Of a stretch of DNA of 64,000 nucleotides, positions 38,942-46,761 are shown one piece after another; positions within the stretch are counted from its first letter, which is position 1; each line of letters starts with the position of its first letter. The notes below the pieces were generated by a model. It was not told where the DNA came from. It did no database searches and saw nothing but the letters and a program-made list of their open reading frames with translations. The stretch comes from CBFDBF01 sp050293315. Lineage in GTDB: Bacteria; Pseudomonadota; Gammaproteobacteria; Chromatiales; Chromatiaceae. The position numbers and the translations under genes are program-made. Where the stretch lies: contig JBNKMS010000008.1 in the NCBI GenBank assembly GCA_050293315.1, forward strand, positions 47,992 through 111,991, given 5' to 3'.

Positions 38942-39435
38942 CAGCAGACACCATGCCAGTCAGGGTCGAGATCAATCTACAGAGACAGCTCCTGACCATC
39001 TATCGGGATGAGCAACCACAGTGCAGCTACCCCATATCCAGTGCACTCAACGGTCCAGGAGAGGAGCAGGGGAGTGGCTGTACCCCATTAGGGGCGCATG
39101 TCGTCCGTATAAAGATAGGAGAGGGTGAGCCGGAAAACAGGGTATTTGAGGCACGCCGGCCCACCGGAGAGATATACACCCCTGAACTGGGAGAGGCCTA
39201 TCCAGAGCGAGACTGGATACTCACCAGGATCATCTGGCTTACCGGGACAGAATCAGGGGTCAATCGTGGCGGCAACCGGGACACCCTGCGCCGCTATATC
39301 TACATCCACGGTTGTCCCGAATCCGAGCCGATAGGAGAGCCGCGCTCACACGGATGTATCCGCATGCGCAATAGTGATCTACTGGAGCTGTTTGAACAGG
39401 TGGACGCCGGCACCCCTGTAGACATTACAGAATAA
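38935..39435 (+). CDS. L,D-transpeptidase (YkuD-fold) protein
   Basis: A 166-aa protein with the YkuD catalytic site: His125 (YIHG), then SHGCIRM with His139, Cys141 and Arg143. Such enzymes cross-link peptidoglycan or attach Braun lipoprotein in the periplasm. No signal peptide or membrane helix is seen at either the GTG 38935 or the ATG 38953 start, which is unusual for this role and matches the ErfK-like short group whose location is unclear. It is coupled to the CYTH gene by overlap. Confidence 0.85.
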   Translation: MVAADTMPVRVEINLQRQLLTIYRDEQPQCSYPISSALNGPGEEQGSGCTPLGAHVVRIKIGEGEPENRVFEARRPTGEIYTPELGEAYPERDWILTRIIWLTGTESGVNRGGNRDTLRRYIYIHGCPESEPIGEPRSHGCIRMRNSDLLELFEQVDAGTPVDITE

Positions 39436-39460
39436 ATATATATAAAACATATATTTATTC
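39430..39460. terminator. AT-rich palindrome between convergent genes
   Basis: A perfect 12-bp inverted repeat (GAATAAATATAT / ATATATTTATTC) with a 7-base loop sits at the end of the transpeptidase-fold gene and before the end of the convergent FliL-like gene. It could act as a weak bidirectional terminator, but its stem is almost all A-T. Confidence 0.35.
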
Positions 39461-39487
39461 CCATTTATTAATGTTATTTCTCGTTTA

Positions 39488-39913
39488 TTATTCAACAAAG
39501 AAGGCGGTAAAATAGAGGTCGTGCACACTATTTTTACCTGTCTCTGCCAAGACAACGGCGACAACCGCCTGCAGCGCCTTCTGGCGTAGCGCCTCCCGGC
39601 CTTCAGATGTGTTCAGTTCGCTGCCATTCTGCTGCCCCAACAACAGTAGCAGCTCATGACGTATCACTGGTGCGTACTGTTGAATCTTTTCCAGATCCAT
39701 CTCATCCTCAATCATCAGATCGATATCACAACGGATGTAACTACCGAGACCCTGAAGATTAGTTATCAGGGAGGGAGTTAGAGGGAAGTAGGCCAGTTGT
39801 TTTTGCTCACCCTCCACCTCAACCTCATTATTTTCATCACCATCTTCAGCTGCCGTCAGGTTGGCGCAACAGAGGATCAATAAGATGAAAAAAAACCGGT
39901 ACGTCCAACGCAT
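39488..39913 (-). CDS. FliL-like membrane-anchored protein
   Basis: A 141-aa protein with an N-terminal signal/anchor (FFFILLILCCANLTAA), an acidic linker (EDGDENNEVEVEGE) and a domain matching FliL: YFPLTPSLITNLQG, YIRCDIDLMIEDEMDLEKIQQYAPVIRHELLLLLGQQ, LNTSEGREALRQKAL and VHDLYFTAFFVE. FliL attaches to the flagellar stator. No flagellar gene is near, so this is probably an orphan paralogue with a stomatin-like role. GGAG 8 bases before ATG 39913 excludes the longer reading. Confidence 0.78.
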   Translation of the reverse strand: MRWTYRFFFILLILCCANLTAAEDGDENNEVEVEGEQKQLAYFPLTPSLITNLQGLGSYIRCDIDLMIEDEMDLEKIQQYAPVIRHELLLLLGQQNGSELNTSEGREALRQKALQAVVAVVLAETGKNSVHDLYFTAFFVE

Positions 39914-40042
39914 CAAAATTGCTCCATTTCTGTTATAAAGGCGTTTACCCGAAAAGTGCATAACGCTGACCGCCTGCTGCTGCAATATCAGGGTTAGCGG
40001 CAAACAGAATAAAACGTTTAATATCAACAGAGGCAGATAAAT

Positions 40043-41089
40043 ATGCGGCATGGCCCCATCATGTTCGATCTGGATGGCCCGGAGCTTACGGCAGAAGAGA
40101 GAGAGCTGCTGCTGCATCCGGCGGCCGGAGGGGTGATTCTGTTCAGCCGTAATCTCTGCTCCCCGGAACAGATACAGCAGCTTACCTCTGAGATTCGCAA
40201 CCTGCGCGAGCCAACCCTGCTCATTGCAGTCGATCAAGAGGGGGGCAGGGTACAGCGCTGCAGGGAGGGCTTTACCCGCCTGCCTCCGATATCATGGTTT
40301 GGCTCTCTGTATGAACATAACAGTAAACAGGCACGCCAGATTACCCATCTGACCGGCTGGCTTATGGCATCAGAGCTACGTTCGGTAGGGATCGACTTCA
40401 GTTTCGCCCCGGTACTCGATCTGGGACGACCTCTGAGCTCAGTCATAGGTGATCGTGCCTTTCACCAAAGGCCATCCATTGTCATAGAGTTGGCCAACTC
40501 CTGGATCCATGGAGTACGCGAGGCGGGGATGGCATCGGTGGGCAAACACTTTCCAGGTCACGGCGGGGTAGAGGAGGATTCACATCACTCCCTGCCGCTG
40601 GATAGACGGCGGCGTGAAGATATCTGGATGGATGATCTGCAGCCGTTCCGACGTATAATCGACTACGGTCTGGAGGCGATAATGCCGGCCCATGTGGTCT
40701 ACACCGAGGTTGCCCCTGAGCCGGCAGGATTCTCCAGCTACTGGTTGCAACAGGTGCTGCGTCAAGAGCTAGGATTTCAGGGTGCAATATTCAGTGATGA
40801 TCTGACCATGGCGGCGGCAGGCGAGGCTGGAGACTACCCACAGCGCGCAGCAGCTGCGCTGGATGCGGGCTGTGACATGCTGCTGGTATGTAACAACAGA
40901 GAGGGGGCCATCGAGGTGCTGGATGCGGTTGCAGACTACCAGAATCCGGCGTCGCAGATGCGACTGATCAGGATGCATGGTCGCCACTTTCCACAGCGTG
41001 CCGAGGTACATCTGGACCCTCGCTGGCAGGAGGCGCTGGACAGGATCGCTGCGTACGAAGAGTCGGCCTCACTCTCACTTGATATATGA
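40043..41089 (+). CDS. nagZ: Beta-N-acetylglucosaminidase NagZ
   Basis: A 348-aa glycoside hydrolase family 3 enzyme that removes N-acetylglucosamine from anhydro-muropeptides during cell-wall recycling in the cytoplasm. MFDLDGPELTAEE, VDQEGGRVQR, the GKHFPGHGGVEEDSHHSLP loop with the catalytic His/Asp, and FSDDLTMAA with the nucleophile Asp are visible. There is no signal peptide, as usual. nagZ-hpt-mtnP is the order known in Pseudomonas relatives. Confidence 0.97.
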   Translation: MRHGPIMFDLDGPELTAEERELLLHPAAGGVILFSRNLCSPEQIQQLTSEIRNLREPTLLIAVDQEGGRVQRCREGFTRLPPISWFGSLYEHNSKQARQITHLTGWLMASELRSVGIDFSFAPVLDLGRPLSSVIGDRAFHQRPSIVIELANSWIHGVREAGMASVGKHFPGHGGVEEDSHHSLPLDRRRREDIWMDDLQPFRRIIDYGLEAIMPAHVVYTEVAPEPAGFSSYWLQQVLRQELGFQGAIFSDDLTMAAAGEAGDYPQRAAAALDAGCDMLLVCNNREGAIEVLDAVADYQNPASQMRLIRMHGRHFPQRAEVHLDPRWQEALDRIAAYEESASLSLDI

Positions 41090-41108
41090 AGAAGCAACGA
41101 GGAGACAC

Positions 41109-41660
41109 ATGAGCATAGATGCTACCGAGGCACAGGCTGTTTATGACAGGGCCGACCAGTTATATACCCTGGATGAGGTTATGGCGGCAATGGATCGTAT
41201 CGCTGGAGAGATAACTCAGCAACTGCAAGGATCAGATCCGATCATACTGTGTGTAATGAATGGTGGCCTCATACCGACTGGAGACCTGTTGACTCGCCTC
41301 GACTTTCCCCTACGTGTGGATTACCTCCATGCCACCCGCTATCGTGAACAGACCGTCGGTAGTGATCTACACTGGATTAAACGGCACAATGAACAGTTGA
41401 AAGACAGAGAGGTCCTAGTCGTCGACGATGTCCTGGATGAGGGCATTACCCTCGCTGCAATAGTTGATTTCTGTCGTGCTGAAGGCGCCGCGCAGGTATA
41501 CAGTGCTGTAGCTGTAGAGAAGGCGTGTCCTCGCAGTATCGACTTTAAGGCCGACTTCACAGCGCTAACAGCTGAGGATCGCTATCTGTTTGGTTACGGC
41601 ATGGACTACAAAGGGTATCTGAGAAACGCGCCGGGTATCTTTGCGGTCAATGAGAAATAA
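41109..41660 (+). CDS. hpt: Hypoxanthine-guanine phosphoribosyltransferase
   Basis: A 183-aa purine salvage enzyme that joins hypoxanthine or guanine to PRPP. The PRPP signature VLVVDDVLDEGIT is clear, with CVMNGGLIPTGDLLTRL, DYLHATRYRE and YGMDYKGYLRN. The correct start is ATG 41109, preceded by GAGGAG; the upstream open frame lies within nagZ. With mtnP next to it, the hypoxanthine released from methylthioinosine can be salvaged here. Confidence 0.94.
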   Translation: MSIDATEAQAVYDRADQLYTLDEVMAAMDRIAGEITQQLQGSDPIILCVMNGGLIPTGDLLTRLDFPLRVDYLHATRYREQTVGSDLHWIKRHNEQLKDREVLVVDDVLDEGITLAAIVDFCRAEGAAQVYSAVAVEKACPRSIDFKADFTALTAEDRYLFGYGMDYKGYLRNAPGIFAVNEK

Positions 41661-41692
41661 CATAATAGGTACTAGAGAAGAGAATATAAGAT

Positions 41693-42436
41693 ATGGCTGC
41701 TGAGTTAGCGATAATTGGAGGATCTGGTCTGACCTCTATGGAGACATTGGAGATTACCCGGCGAGAGGTGATGCACACCCCCTATGGTGAACCATCGGCG
41801 CCGATCACATTTGGTATGCTCGATGGTATTGAGGTGGCCTTCCTTCCAAGACACGGCGTGGGACACACCATTCCACCACACCAGATCAACTATCGGGCCA
41901 ATATCTGGGCAGTCAAACAGATCGGGGTTCAACGGGTCCTGGGTATCGCTGCCGTGGGTGGAATCACCTCAGGTATGGTGCCTGGGTATATCGTAATCCC
42001 TGACCAGATCATCGACTACACCTGGGGTAGGGGACATACATATTTCGAGGACGACCTGAACCACGTAACCCATATAGATTTTACTCAGCCCTATTGTGAA
42101 GAGCTGAGACTAGCTCTACTGGATGCAGGCACGAGGTCAAAACAGGAGGTCATATCCGGCGGCACCTATGGTGCGACCCAGGGACCGCGCCTGGAGACCG
42201 CCGCAGAGATAAAAAAGATGGAACAGGATGGCTGCGACCTGGTAGGGATGACCGGTATGCCAGAGGCAGCCCTGGCCAGGGAGCTAGAGCTATGCTACGC
42301 AAGCTGTGCAGTTGTAGCGAATTGGGCCGCAGGCAAGGGGAGCGGCGGAGAGATAACCATGGAGGAGATTGAGCATAACCTCATAGCCGGAATGGAAAGG
42401 GTACGACAACTTATTTTGTCATTGTCGTTTGCGTAG
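41693..42436 (+). CDS. mtnP: S-methyl-5'-thioinosine phosphorylase
   Basis: A 247-aa member of the MTAP/PNP family 2. IIGGSGL binds phosphate; PRHGVGHTIPPHQINYRANIWA, GGTYGATQGPRLETAAEI and MTGMPEAALARELELCYA are family signatures. The position beside nagZ/hpt matches Pseudomonas PA3004, a proven methylthioinosine phosphorylase, so the substrate is likely methylthioinosine rather than methylthioadenosine. Its product hypoxanthine suits the upstream hpt. The stop codon overlaps the start of a dispersed repeat. Confidence 0.9.
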   Translation: MAAELAIIGGSGLTSMETLEITRREVMHTPYGEPSAPITFGMLDGIEVAFLPRHGVGHTIPPHQINYRANIWAVKQIGVQRVLGIAAVGGITSGMVPGYIVIPDQIIDYTWGRGHTYFEDDLNHVTHIDFTQPYCEELRLALLDAGTRSKQEVISGGTYGATQGPRLETAAEIKKMEQDGCDLVGMTGMPEAALARELELCYASCAVVANWAAGKGSGGEITMEEIEHNLIAGMERVRQLILSLSFA

Positions 42437-42925
42437 GGCGCAATAACCAACGGGCATTGCGCCGTATGGTTATGATGTTTTTTTTAATATTCTGTAATTA
42501 GTTTCGCAGCCTATTTGCCTCCGCGATTTGATCGCGGGATCCACACAAAACCCCCTCTCCCTTAGGGAGAGGGTTGGGATGAGGGGGTAATAGCGGTATC
42601 GGTAATTATTTTCGCAGCCTAAGACTTTTACGCTCTTAATTTGCACTCGTGCCTGGCTGCGAGCCCCTTTCTTTTATACGCGTAAAAGAAAGGGGCGAAA
42701 GAAAAACGCGCCCGACGACTTGCCCTGCGGGTCCCCTGCGCTCCTCACGATCTCAGGGGCTCCATCGACGGGCAATCCCTTGCCCGCGATGGAGGCGTCG
42801 GTCTGACCCACAGGGATGTGGGGAATGCAAAAGGATTGCAGGAGCAATCCTTGCCTTGCGGCGCCCCTTCGGGCCTTATCCCTCAATCGTTGCGGTGCTC
42901 GGCTGCGTCGAACGGGTTTAAGGTG
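42432..42925 (+). repeat. Left copy of inverted dispersed repeat flanking a cassette insert
   Basis: Noncoding. The first 45 bases (42432-42476) contain a GGCGCAAT/ATTGCGCC hairpin and match the reverse complement of 44723-44767 exactly by eye. Further in, both copies share GTAATTAGTTTCGCAGCC-like sequence, a TTTCTTTT/AAAAGAAA hairpin followed by GGCGAAAGAAAAA, a CGACTTGCC segment, a CAGGGGCTCCA segment and an inner end CTCGGCTGCGTCG. The left copy also has an inserted CCCTCTCCC/GGGAGAGGG hairpin at 42551-42587. The ORFs seen across it follow the hairpins and are not genes. Confidence 0.75.
42551..42587. repeat. CCCTCTCCC/GGGAGAGGG hairpin element
   Basis: A short palindromic element (CCCCTCTCCCTTAGGGAGAG core, then GGTTGGGATGAGGGGG) inside the left flanking repeat. 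A related palindrome lies at 50137-50230. This is a common dispersed type in proteobacterial genomes. Confidence 0.6.
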
Positions 42926-43085
42926 GCATATCCAACACTGGGGCATCCATGAGAACAGGACTACCTAAACCAGATTTTCTCTGATAACCTCGAAAATATA
43001 GGAAATACCCCCTTGGCAGGATGTACCAAGTTCAAGCTCATATCACTGCTCACAGGGCGTTTCTATACTGCATACTTCAATATTG

Positions 43086-43113
43086 GTGCGTGACGTATAA
43101 TTAGCTGTTAGGT
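43086..43113 (+). other. Possible attC right half (L'-R') at the left cassette border
   Basis: GTTAGGT at 43107-43113 fits the GTTRRRY core of an integron attC site, with ATAATTAGC before it. No matching left half (RYYYAAC) lies upstream, so the site looks truncated. A perfect TATAAT at 43096-43101 may serve as the -10 box of the first cassette gene, but no good -35 box is seen. Confidence 0.4.
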
Positions 43114-43122
43114 TGCGAAATT

Positions 43123-43425
43123 ATGTTGGCTCTTACTGAATTAAAAAGCTTAGTAGAAGAATCTCGCAAATATTTGCGAGGTAGAATTACTGTGCGGGAA
43201 TTATATTACTGGGTGCAAGATTGTCACGCTAAATCAGTGGCACTAGGATTGGATGAACAAATTCAACTTCTCTTGCTAAATTATCAGGAAATGATAGGTC
43301 GAGCATGGGATGAATGGGGGTTGCAAGAAAATCCAATCAGTGAAGAAGAATTCAAGAAATGGATACAAGACGAATTTTTAGATGATAGCGATGAAATGTA
43401 TCAGAAGTTTAAACAAGCAACCTAA
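43123..43425 (+). CDS. Unknown acidic protein in a cassette (100 aa)
   Basis: I do not recognise the family. It is a helical, acidic 100-aa protein without signal peptide or membrane helix. A TVRELYYWVQD segment and several Trp/Tyr residues are prominent; the C-terminus is rich in Glu/Asp (SEEEFKKWIQDEFLDD). The form resembles small immunity or antitoxin-like proteins, but this is only a resemblance. The gene is AT-rich relative to the neighbourhood. Its stop codon lies within the R'' box of the attC-like site, which is usual for integron cassette genes. Confidence 0.65.
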   Translation: MLALTELKSLVEESRKYLRGRITVRELYYWVQDCHAKSVALGLDEQIQLLLLNYQEMIGRAWDEWGLQENPISEEEFKKWIQDEFLDDSDEMYQKFKQAT

Positions 43426-43500
43426 CCAGTGGGTCAAGTTCGCTCCCGTTGGTCGCTGGGATCTCCGCTTCGCTACGGACCCTTACCCTGATTGTTAGGC
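43420..43500 (+). other. attC-like recombination site
   Basis: ACCTAAC (43420-43426, RYYYAAC) and GTTAGGC (43494-43500, GTTRRRY) are inverted over six bases and bound an 81-base segment. Inside, GGGTC/GACCC forms an outer stem. The upstream stop codon lies in the first box and the next gene starts 14 bases after the second. All of this is the normal layout of an integron gene cassette. No integrase gene is in the window. Confidence 0.75.
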
Positions 43501-43513
43501 ATATATTTGAAAT

Positions 43514-43930
43514 ATGAATCGTCAAGAATTACAGGCAATATCAAGAATCCGTAAAAAAGAGGCAGCTGCTTTGCTTAAATCAAAGCATTATGCTGGATCT
43601 TATTATTTATTAGGGTATTCAGTTGAGTGTGCGTTAAAAGCATGTATTGCCAAACAAACTAAGAAATATGATTTCCCAGATAAATATGTTGCTCAGAAAG
43701 CATATGCTCATAACCTTGAACAACTGCTGAGTGTTGCTGGATTAGACTATAAACTAAAACAAGATATGAAGACCAATAAAACTCTAGAAGTTAACTGGTC
43801 AATTGTGAAAGATTGGCAATCAACATCTAGATACACATCAACCATTACTGGTGCCGAAGCAAAAGACCTGTATTCAGCATGCACCTCAAGAACCAATGGT
43901 GTTTTAGCATGGGTGAAAGCGCAATGGTAA
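43514..43930 (+). CDS. HEPN-domain protein
   Basis: A 138-aa helical protein. The segment AAALLKSKHYAGSYYLLGYSVECALKACIAKQ followed by AHNLEQLL is the HEPN pattern of paired helices found in many nucleases and nucleotide-binding partners. The catalytic RxxxxH motif of RNase-type HEPN proteins is not evident, so RNase activity is uncertain. The gene is AT-rich, starts 14 bases after the attC-like site, and overlaps the next gene by 7 bases (ATGGTAA), which implies coupled production. Confidence 0.75.
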   Translation: MNRQELQAISRIRKKEAAALLKSKHYAGSYYLLGYSVECALKACIAKQTKKYDFPDKYVAQKAYAHNLEQLLSVAGLDYKLKQDMKTNKTLEVNWSIVKDWQSTSRYTSTITGAEAKDLYSACTSRTNGVLAWVKAQW

Positions 43931-44316
43931 CTAGTACTTTAACAGATAAAAAAATAGAAGCTGGAAAAAACTTAGTGCAAGCGGCTGACTCTTCTGGTCT
44001 TAATATTGACGCAGCATTATGGGTCTATTCTCAAGATCAAGAATCTTGGAAACTAATGCTATCTATAAAGGGTATTGAAAAGATTGGTCCAAAGAAATAT
44101 TACAATAAGATTCAAAAATTAATAGCGAAGCAACAATTAGGTGAGAAATTAACATTGAGCGAAATTGCATTAGCTAAGCCTAAATCACCTCTACTTGATT
44201 TGATGCGCGTAATGGTAAAAACCGCACCAAGGCCAGGAATTTGCGGTATTAATTTCTCTGGTAATGTAGTAAATGGTCAATTACTACCTGACTCATATAT
44301 TTACCGACTAAGCTAA
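43924..44316 (+). CDS. Unknown partner of the HEPN protein
   Basis: A 130-aa protein of unknown family without signal peptide. Visible features are GLNIDAALWVYSQDQESWKLMLS, KIGPKKYYNKIQKLIAKQ and a hydrophilic end (RPGICGINFSGNVVNGQLLPDSYIYRLS). The ATG at 43924 overlaps the HEPN gene stop. The pair therefore forms a two-gene unit, as in toxin-antitoxin or defence pairs; the role is inferred from arrangement only. Confidence 0.65.
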   Translation: MVTSTLTDKKIEAGKNLVQAADSSGLNIDAALWVYSQDQESWKLMLSIKGIEKIGPKKYYNKIQKLIAKQQLGEKLTLSEIALAKPKSPLLDLMRVMVKTAPRPGICGINFSGNVVNGQLLPDSYIYRLS

Positions 44317-44336
44317 AGGTGCTAATTAGTGGACGT
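44312..44336 (+). other. Possible attC left half (R''-L'') at the right cassette border
   Basis: GCTAAAG overlapping the stop codon, then GCTAATTAGTGGACG. The stretch GCTAATTA is complementary to TAATTAGC at 43097-43105 on the left border, as if the two borders were halves of one attC. No GTTRRRY box follows before the flanking repeat. Confidence 0.3.
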
Positions 44337-44364
44337 TGTTATTTTCGCCCTAAGTTCTAAAATC

Positions 44365-44767
44365 AACCACCCTTAAATCTCCTCCGACGCAGCCGAGTAC
44401 CGGAGCCGCAACAGGATTAGGCCCGTAGGGGGTGAGCCAGAACCAAATGTCCAGTGGACATTTGCAGTCTGGCGAACGCCCGGACAGGGATGTCCGGGCT
44501 GGTATGAATCACCAGGGATGGTTATGTGGCAAGTTCTTTCCTGGAGCCCCTGGGGCGGTGAGGAACGGAGGGAACCGCGAAGCGGCAAGTCGTGGAGTGT
44601 CTTTTTCTTTCGCCTATTTCTTTTGGACAAGCAAAAGAAATAGGCTTGTAGCCCCTGCTGGGAGAGTAAAAAGATCTCTGTGGGATGAGGGCTACGAAAC
44701 TAACTACCGTAACTGAACAAATATCATAACCATACGGCGCAATGCCCGTTGGTTATTGCGCCCTACG
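44365..44767 (-). repeat. Right copy of inverted dispersed repeat flanking the cassette insert
   Basis: Noncoding. Read on the minus strand it starts with the same 45 bases as the left copy and runs through TAGTTAGTTTCGTAGCC, a TTTCTTTT...AAAAGAAA hairpin with GGCGAAAGAAAAA, CGACTTGCC, CAGGGGCTCCA and CTCGGCTGCGTCGG. The middle parts have diverged. It carries an extra hairpin of its own (CCGGACATCCCTGTCCGG). No gene is supported across 44317-44784. Confidence 0.75.
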
Positions 44768-44784
44768 TTCTCAGCATGCCAATG

Positions 44785-46758
44785 CTAATTAGTATATGGA
44801 AGATTCTCCGGTAACGGAGGCAGGGGGCAATCCAACAGCGCAGAGAGTGCCCGCAGCAGTTCCATCTCACTGGCTGTAACCTTCTCATCGGCCGCAATAC
44901 AGGCGGCACACGCCTTTAGCAGTTGCGGCTTTGCCAGCGGCTTTAGTTTTGCCAGCCTTTGTGTGGCCCGATCCAGATCATCGAGAGATATCTGATCAGC
45001 CGGTAGCAGTTCAAGCTGCATGCCCTCCAGTTGCTCTGTTGCTGCCTGCAGGGCCTGCTGCAGATCCGCCTCAGGGGTAATCCTCGAGAGATAGCTAAAC
45101 AGCACGTAGCACTCCTTTCTCAGTTGTCTTACGTTGCTATAGCTACCAGAGTGGGTATATCTGCGTTCAAAATCGAGATCCAGGTTGCATACCACTATCT
45201 TATATAGGGCCCACTCAAACATGCTGACGTGGCCATCTGCGTGAATTAGTGTATTTAGGTTCTGTTTGAACCGCTTATACTGGTCGGGAGAGAGCTGCCT
45301 CAGGGCCGGCATGGCCATATCTATAAGTGGCAGACGGAATCTACTCTCCAGTTTATGTACTGCATGCACCAGAGGGAGCGTCTGCTGGAATACAATGTCC
45401 TCTGCTTTGTTAGAGATCAGCTTCAACTGATGAATCGCCTGCCCTCTGTCCTGATCTATTAGCAGGGCATATATGATGGCGCGCGCATCGTGCGGTTCAC
45501 GTACTGCATTTCGTACCTTCTCCGGCATCTGCTGTACAAGTTTTGCCGCATAGGCAACACTCTGCTCAGAGATCTGTCCGGCCTGTGTAATCGCCTCCAT
45601 ACCGCCAGCCAGAACGGTGGCATAGGTTGCAAGTTTGGCCCTGTCCCGAGCCGCAGCCGTCTCCTGCTGGTTGGAAGAGCTCTCTTCAGGCTTGCGCTCT
45701 GGTAGTGGTATGTATTCCCCATCCCACGATGGCTGGATCCTCAATATGCGCTCCTCCAGGGGAGGGTGGGTGGCAAAAGCACTACCCATAAAATGCTCAA
45801 TGCCATCTCCAAAGTAGGCGTGGCTGAACTCAGAGGCATCCGGGTGCTGCATGATAGATCCATAAGTGCTGGAACCTATCTTCTTCAGCGCGTTGGCAAT
45901 GCCGTCAGGGTTACGGGTAAATTGCACTGCCGAGGCATCGGCAAGATACTCCCGCTGCCGGCTGACCGACGCCTTGATCATGTTACCAAATAGGGTACCG
46001 ACCCAACCCAATATAGCCAGACCGGCACCGGCAACCATTAGCGCCAGTACCGCGCCACCACCGTTTCTGCTGGAACGAAAGCCACCAGAGCGCAGGGTTG
46101 AACGCATTATGAAACGACCGATCAGGCCGATGATCAGTATCCCGAATAGCACCCCTACAAGTCGCATATTCAGCCGCATGTCACCATTCAGGATATGGCT
46201 GAACTCATGGGCGATCACACCCTGCAGTTCAGCCCGGTTCAGGTTATCCATAGTACCGCGAGTTACCGCTACCACCGCGTCACCCGTGGTCAGGCCGGCG
46301 GCGAATGCATTAATCCCTGGCTCGTCTTCCATCACATAGACCAGTGGCACAGGGACCCCGGAGGCGATGGCGATCTCCTCCACGATATTCAGCAGCCGCC
46401 TCTCTGCAGGATCGCTACTGTCCGAGCTTACCAGCGTCCCCCCAAGCATCTCGGCGACAGATTTTCCCCCTTTACCCAGAGACCAGGTGCGAAACATGCT
46501 GCTTAACAGAACAACACCGCTCACGCCGGCACCAACCAGGGCGAAACGTTCCCAAGAGAGGTTCTGCAGAAAGGCATATCCACGCTCAGTCAGATCAGGA
46601 CTTGGAACCGAGAGTGCATCCGCGCTGCTGGTAAAACTCATAACCAAGAGTAGAAACAGGTTTGTTACCACTATCAGCGCTACAACGGCCAGGACAAAAA
46701 GGGTGACCAGCCAAAAGCTACTCTTGCGCGCTTGATCCTGGGCGCTAAAAAAGTCCAT
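44785..46758 (-). CDS. HtpX-like M48 zinc metallopeptidase with C-terminal extension
   Basis: A 657-aa inner-membrane protein. Two helices near 15-42 and 70-90, the peptidase motif HEFSH (184-188) and two more helices (about 200-250) are in HtpX order. Glu in YLADASAVQF is the third zinc ligand. The C-terminal 300 residues are helical and not part of E. coli HtpX (293 aa); the end (AACIAADEKVTASEMELLRALSALLDCPLP) resembles a TerB-like domain. M48 proteases degrade damaged membrane proteins. It starts 3 bases after lemA, a common pairing. Confidence 0.9.
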   Translation of the reverse strand: MDFFSAQDQARKSSFWLVTLFVLAVVALIVVTNLFLLLVMSFTSSADALSVPSPDLTERGYAFLQNLSWERFALVGAGVSGVVLLSSMFRTWSLGKGGKSVAEMLGGTLVSSDSSDPAERRLLNIVEEIAIASGVPVPLVYVMEDEPGINAFAAGLTTGDAVVAVTRGTMDNLNRAELQGVIAHEFSHILNGDMRLNMRLVGVLFGILIIGLIGRFIMRSTLRSGGFRSSRNGGGAVLALMVAGAGLAILGWVGTLFGNMIKASVSRQREYLADASAVQFTRNPDGIANALKKIGSSTYGSIMQHPDASEFSHAYFGDGIEHFMGSAFATHPPLEERILRIQPSWDGEYIPLPERKPEESSSNQQETAAARDRAKLATYATVLAGGMEAITQAGQISEQSVAYAAKLVQQMPEKVRNAVREPHDARAIIYALLIDQDRGQAIHQLKLISNKAEDIVFQQTLPLVHAVHKLESRFRLPLIDMAMPALRQLSPDQYKRFKQNLNTLIHADGHVSMFEWALYKIVVCNLDLDFERRYTHSGSYSNVRQLRKECYVLFSYLSRITPEADLQQALQAATEQLEGMQLELLPADQISLDDLDRATQRLAKLKPLAKPQLLKACAACIAADEKVTASEMELLRALSALLDCPLPPLPENLPYTN

Positions 46759-46761
46759 ACG

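Noticed and set aside
42649..42946. Open frames of about 90 codons on both strands
   Set aside because: They lie inside the dispersed repeat, follow its hairpins, lack ribosome sites and have Arg/Pro-rich translations typical of repeat readthrough.
44373..44716. Open frames of 85 and 94 codons in the right flanking repeat
   Set aside because: Same reason as the left copy: repeat-derived sequence with no ribosome site or family.
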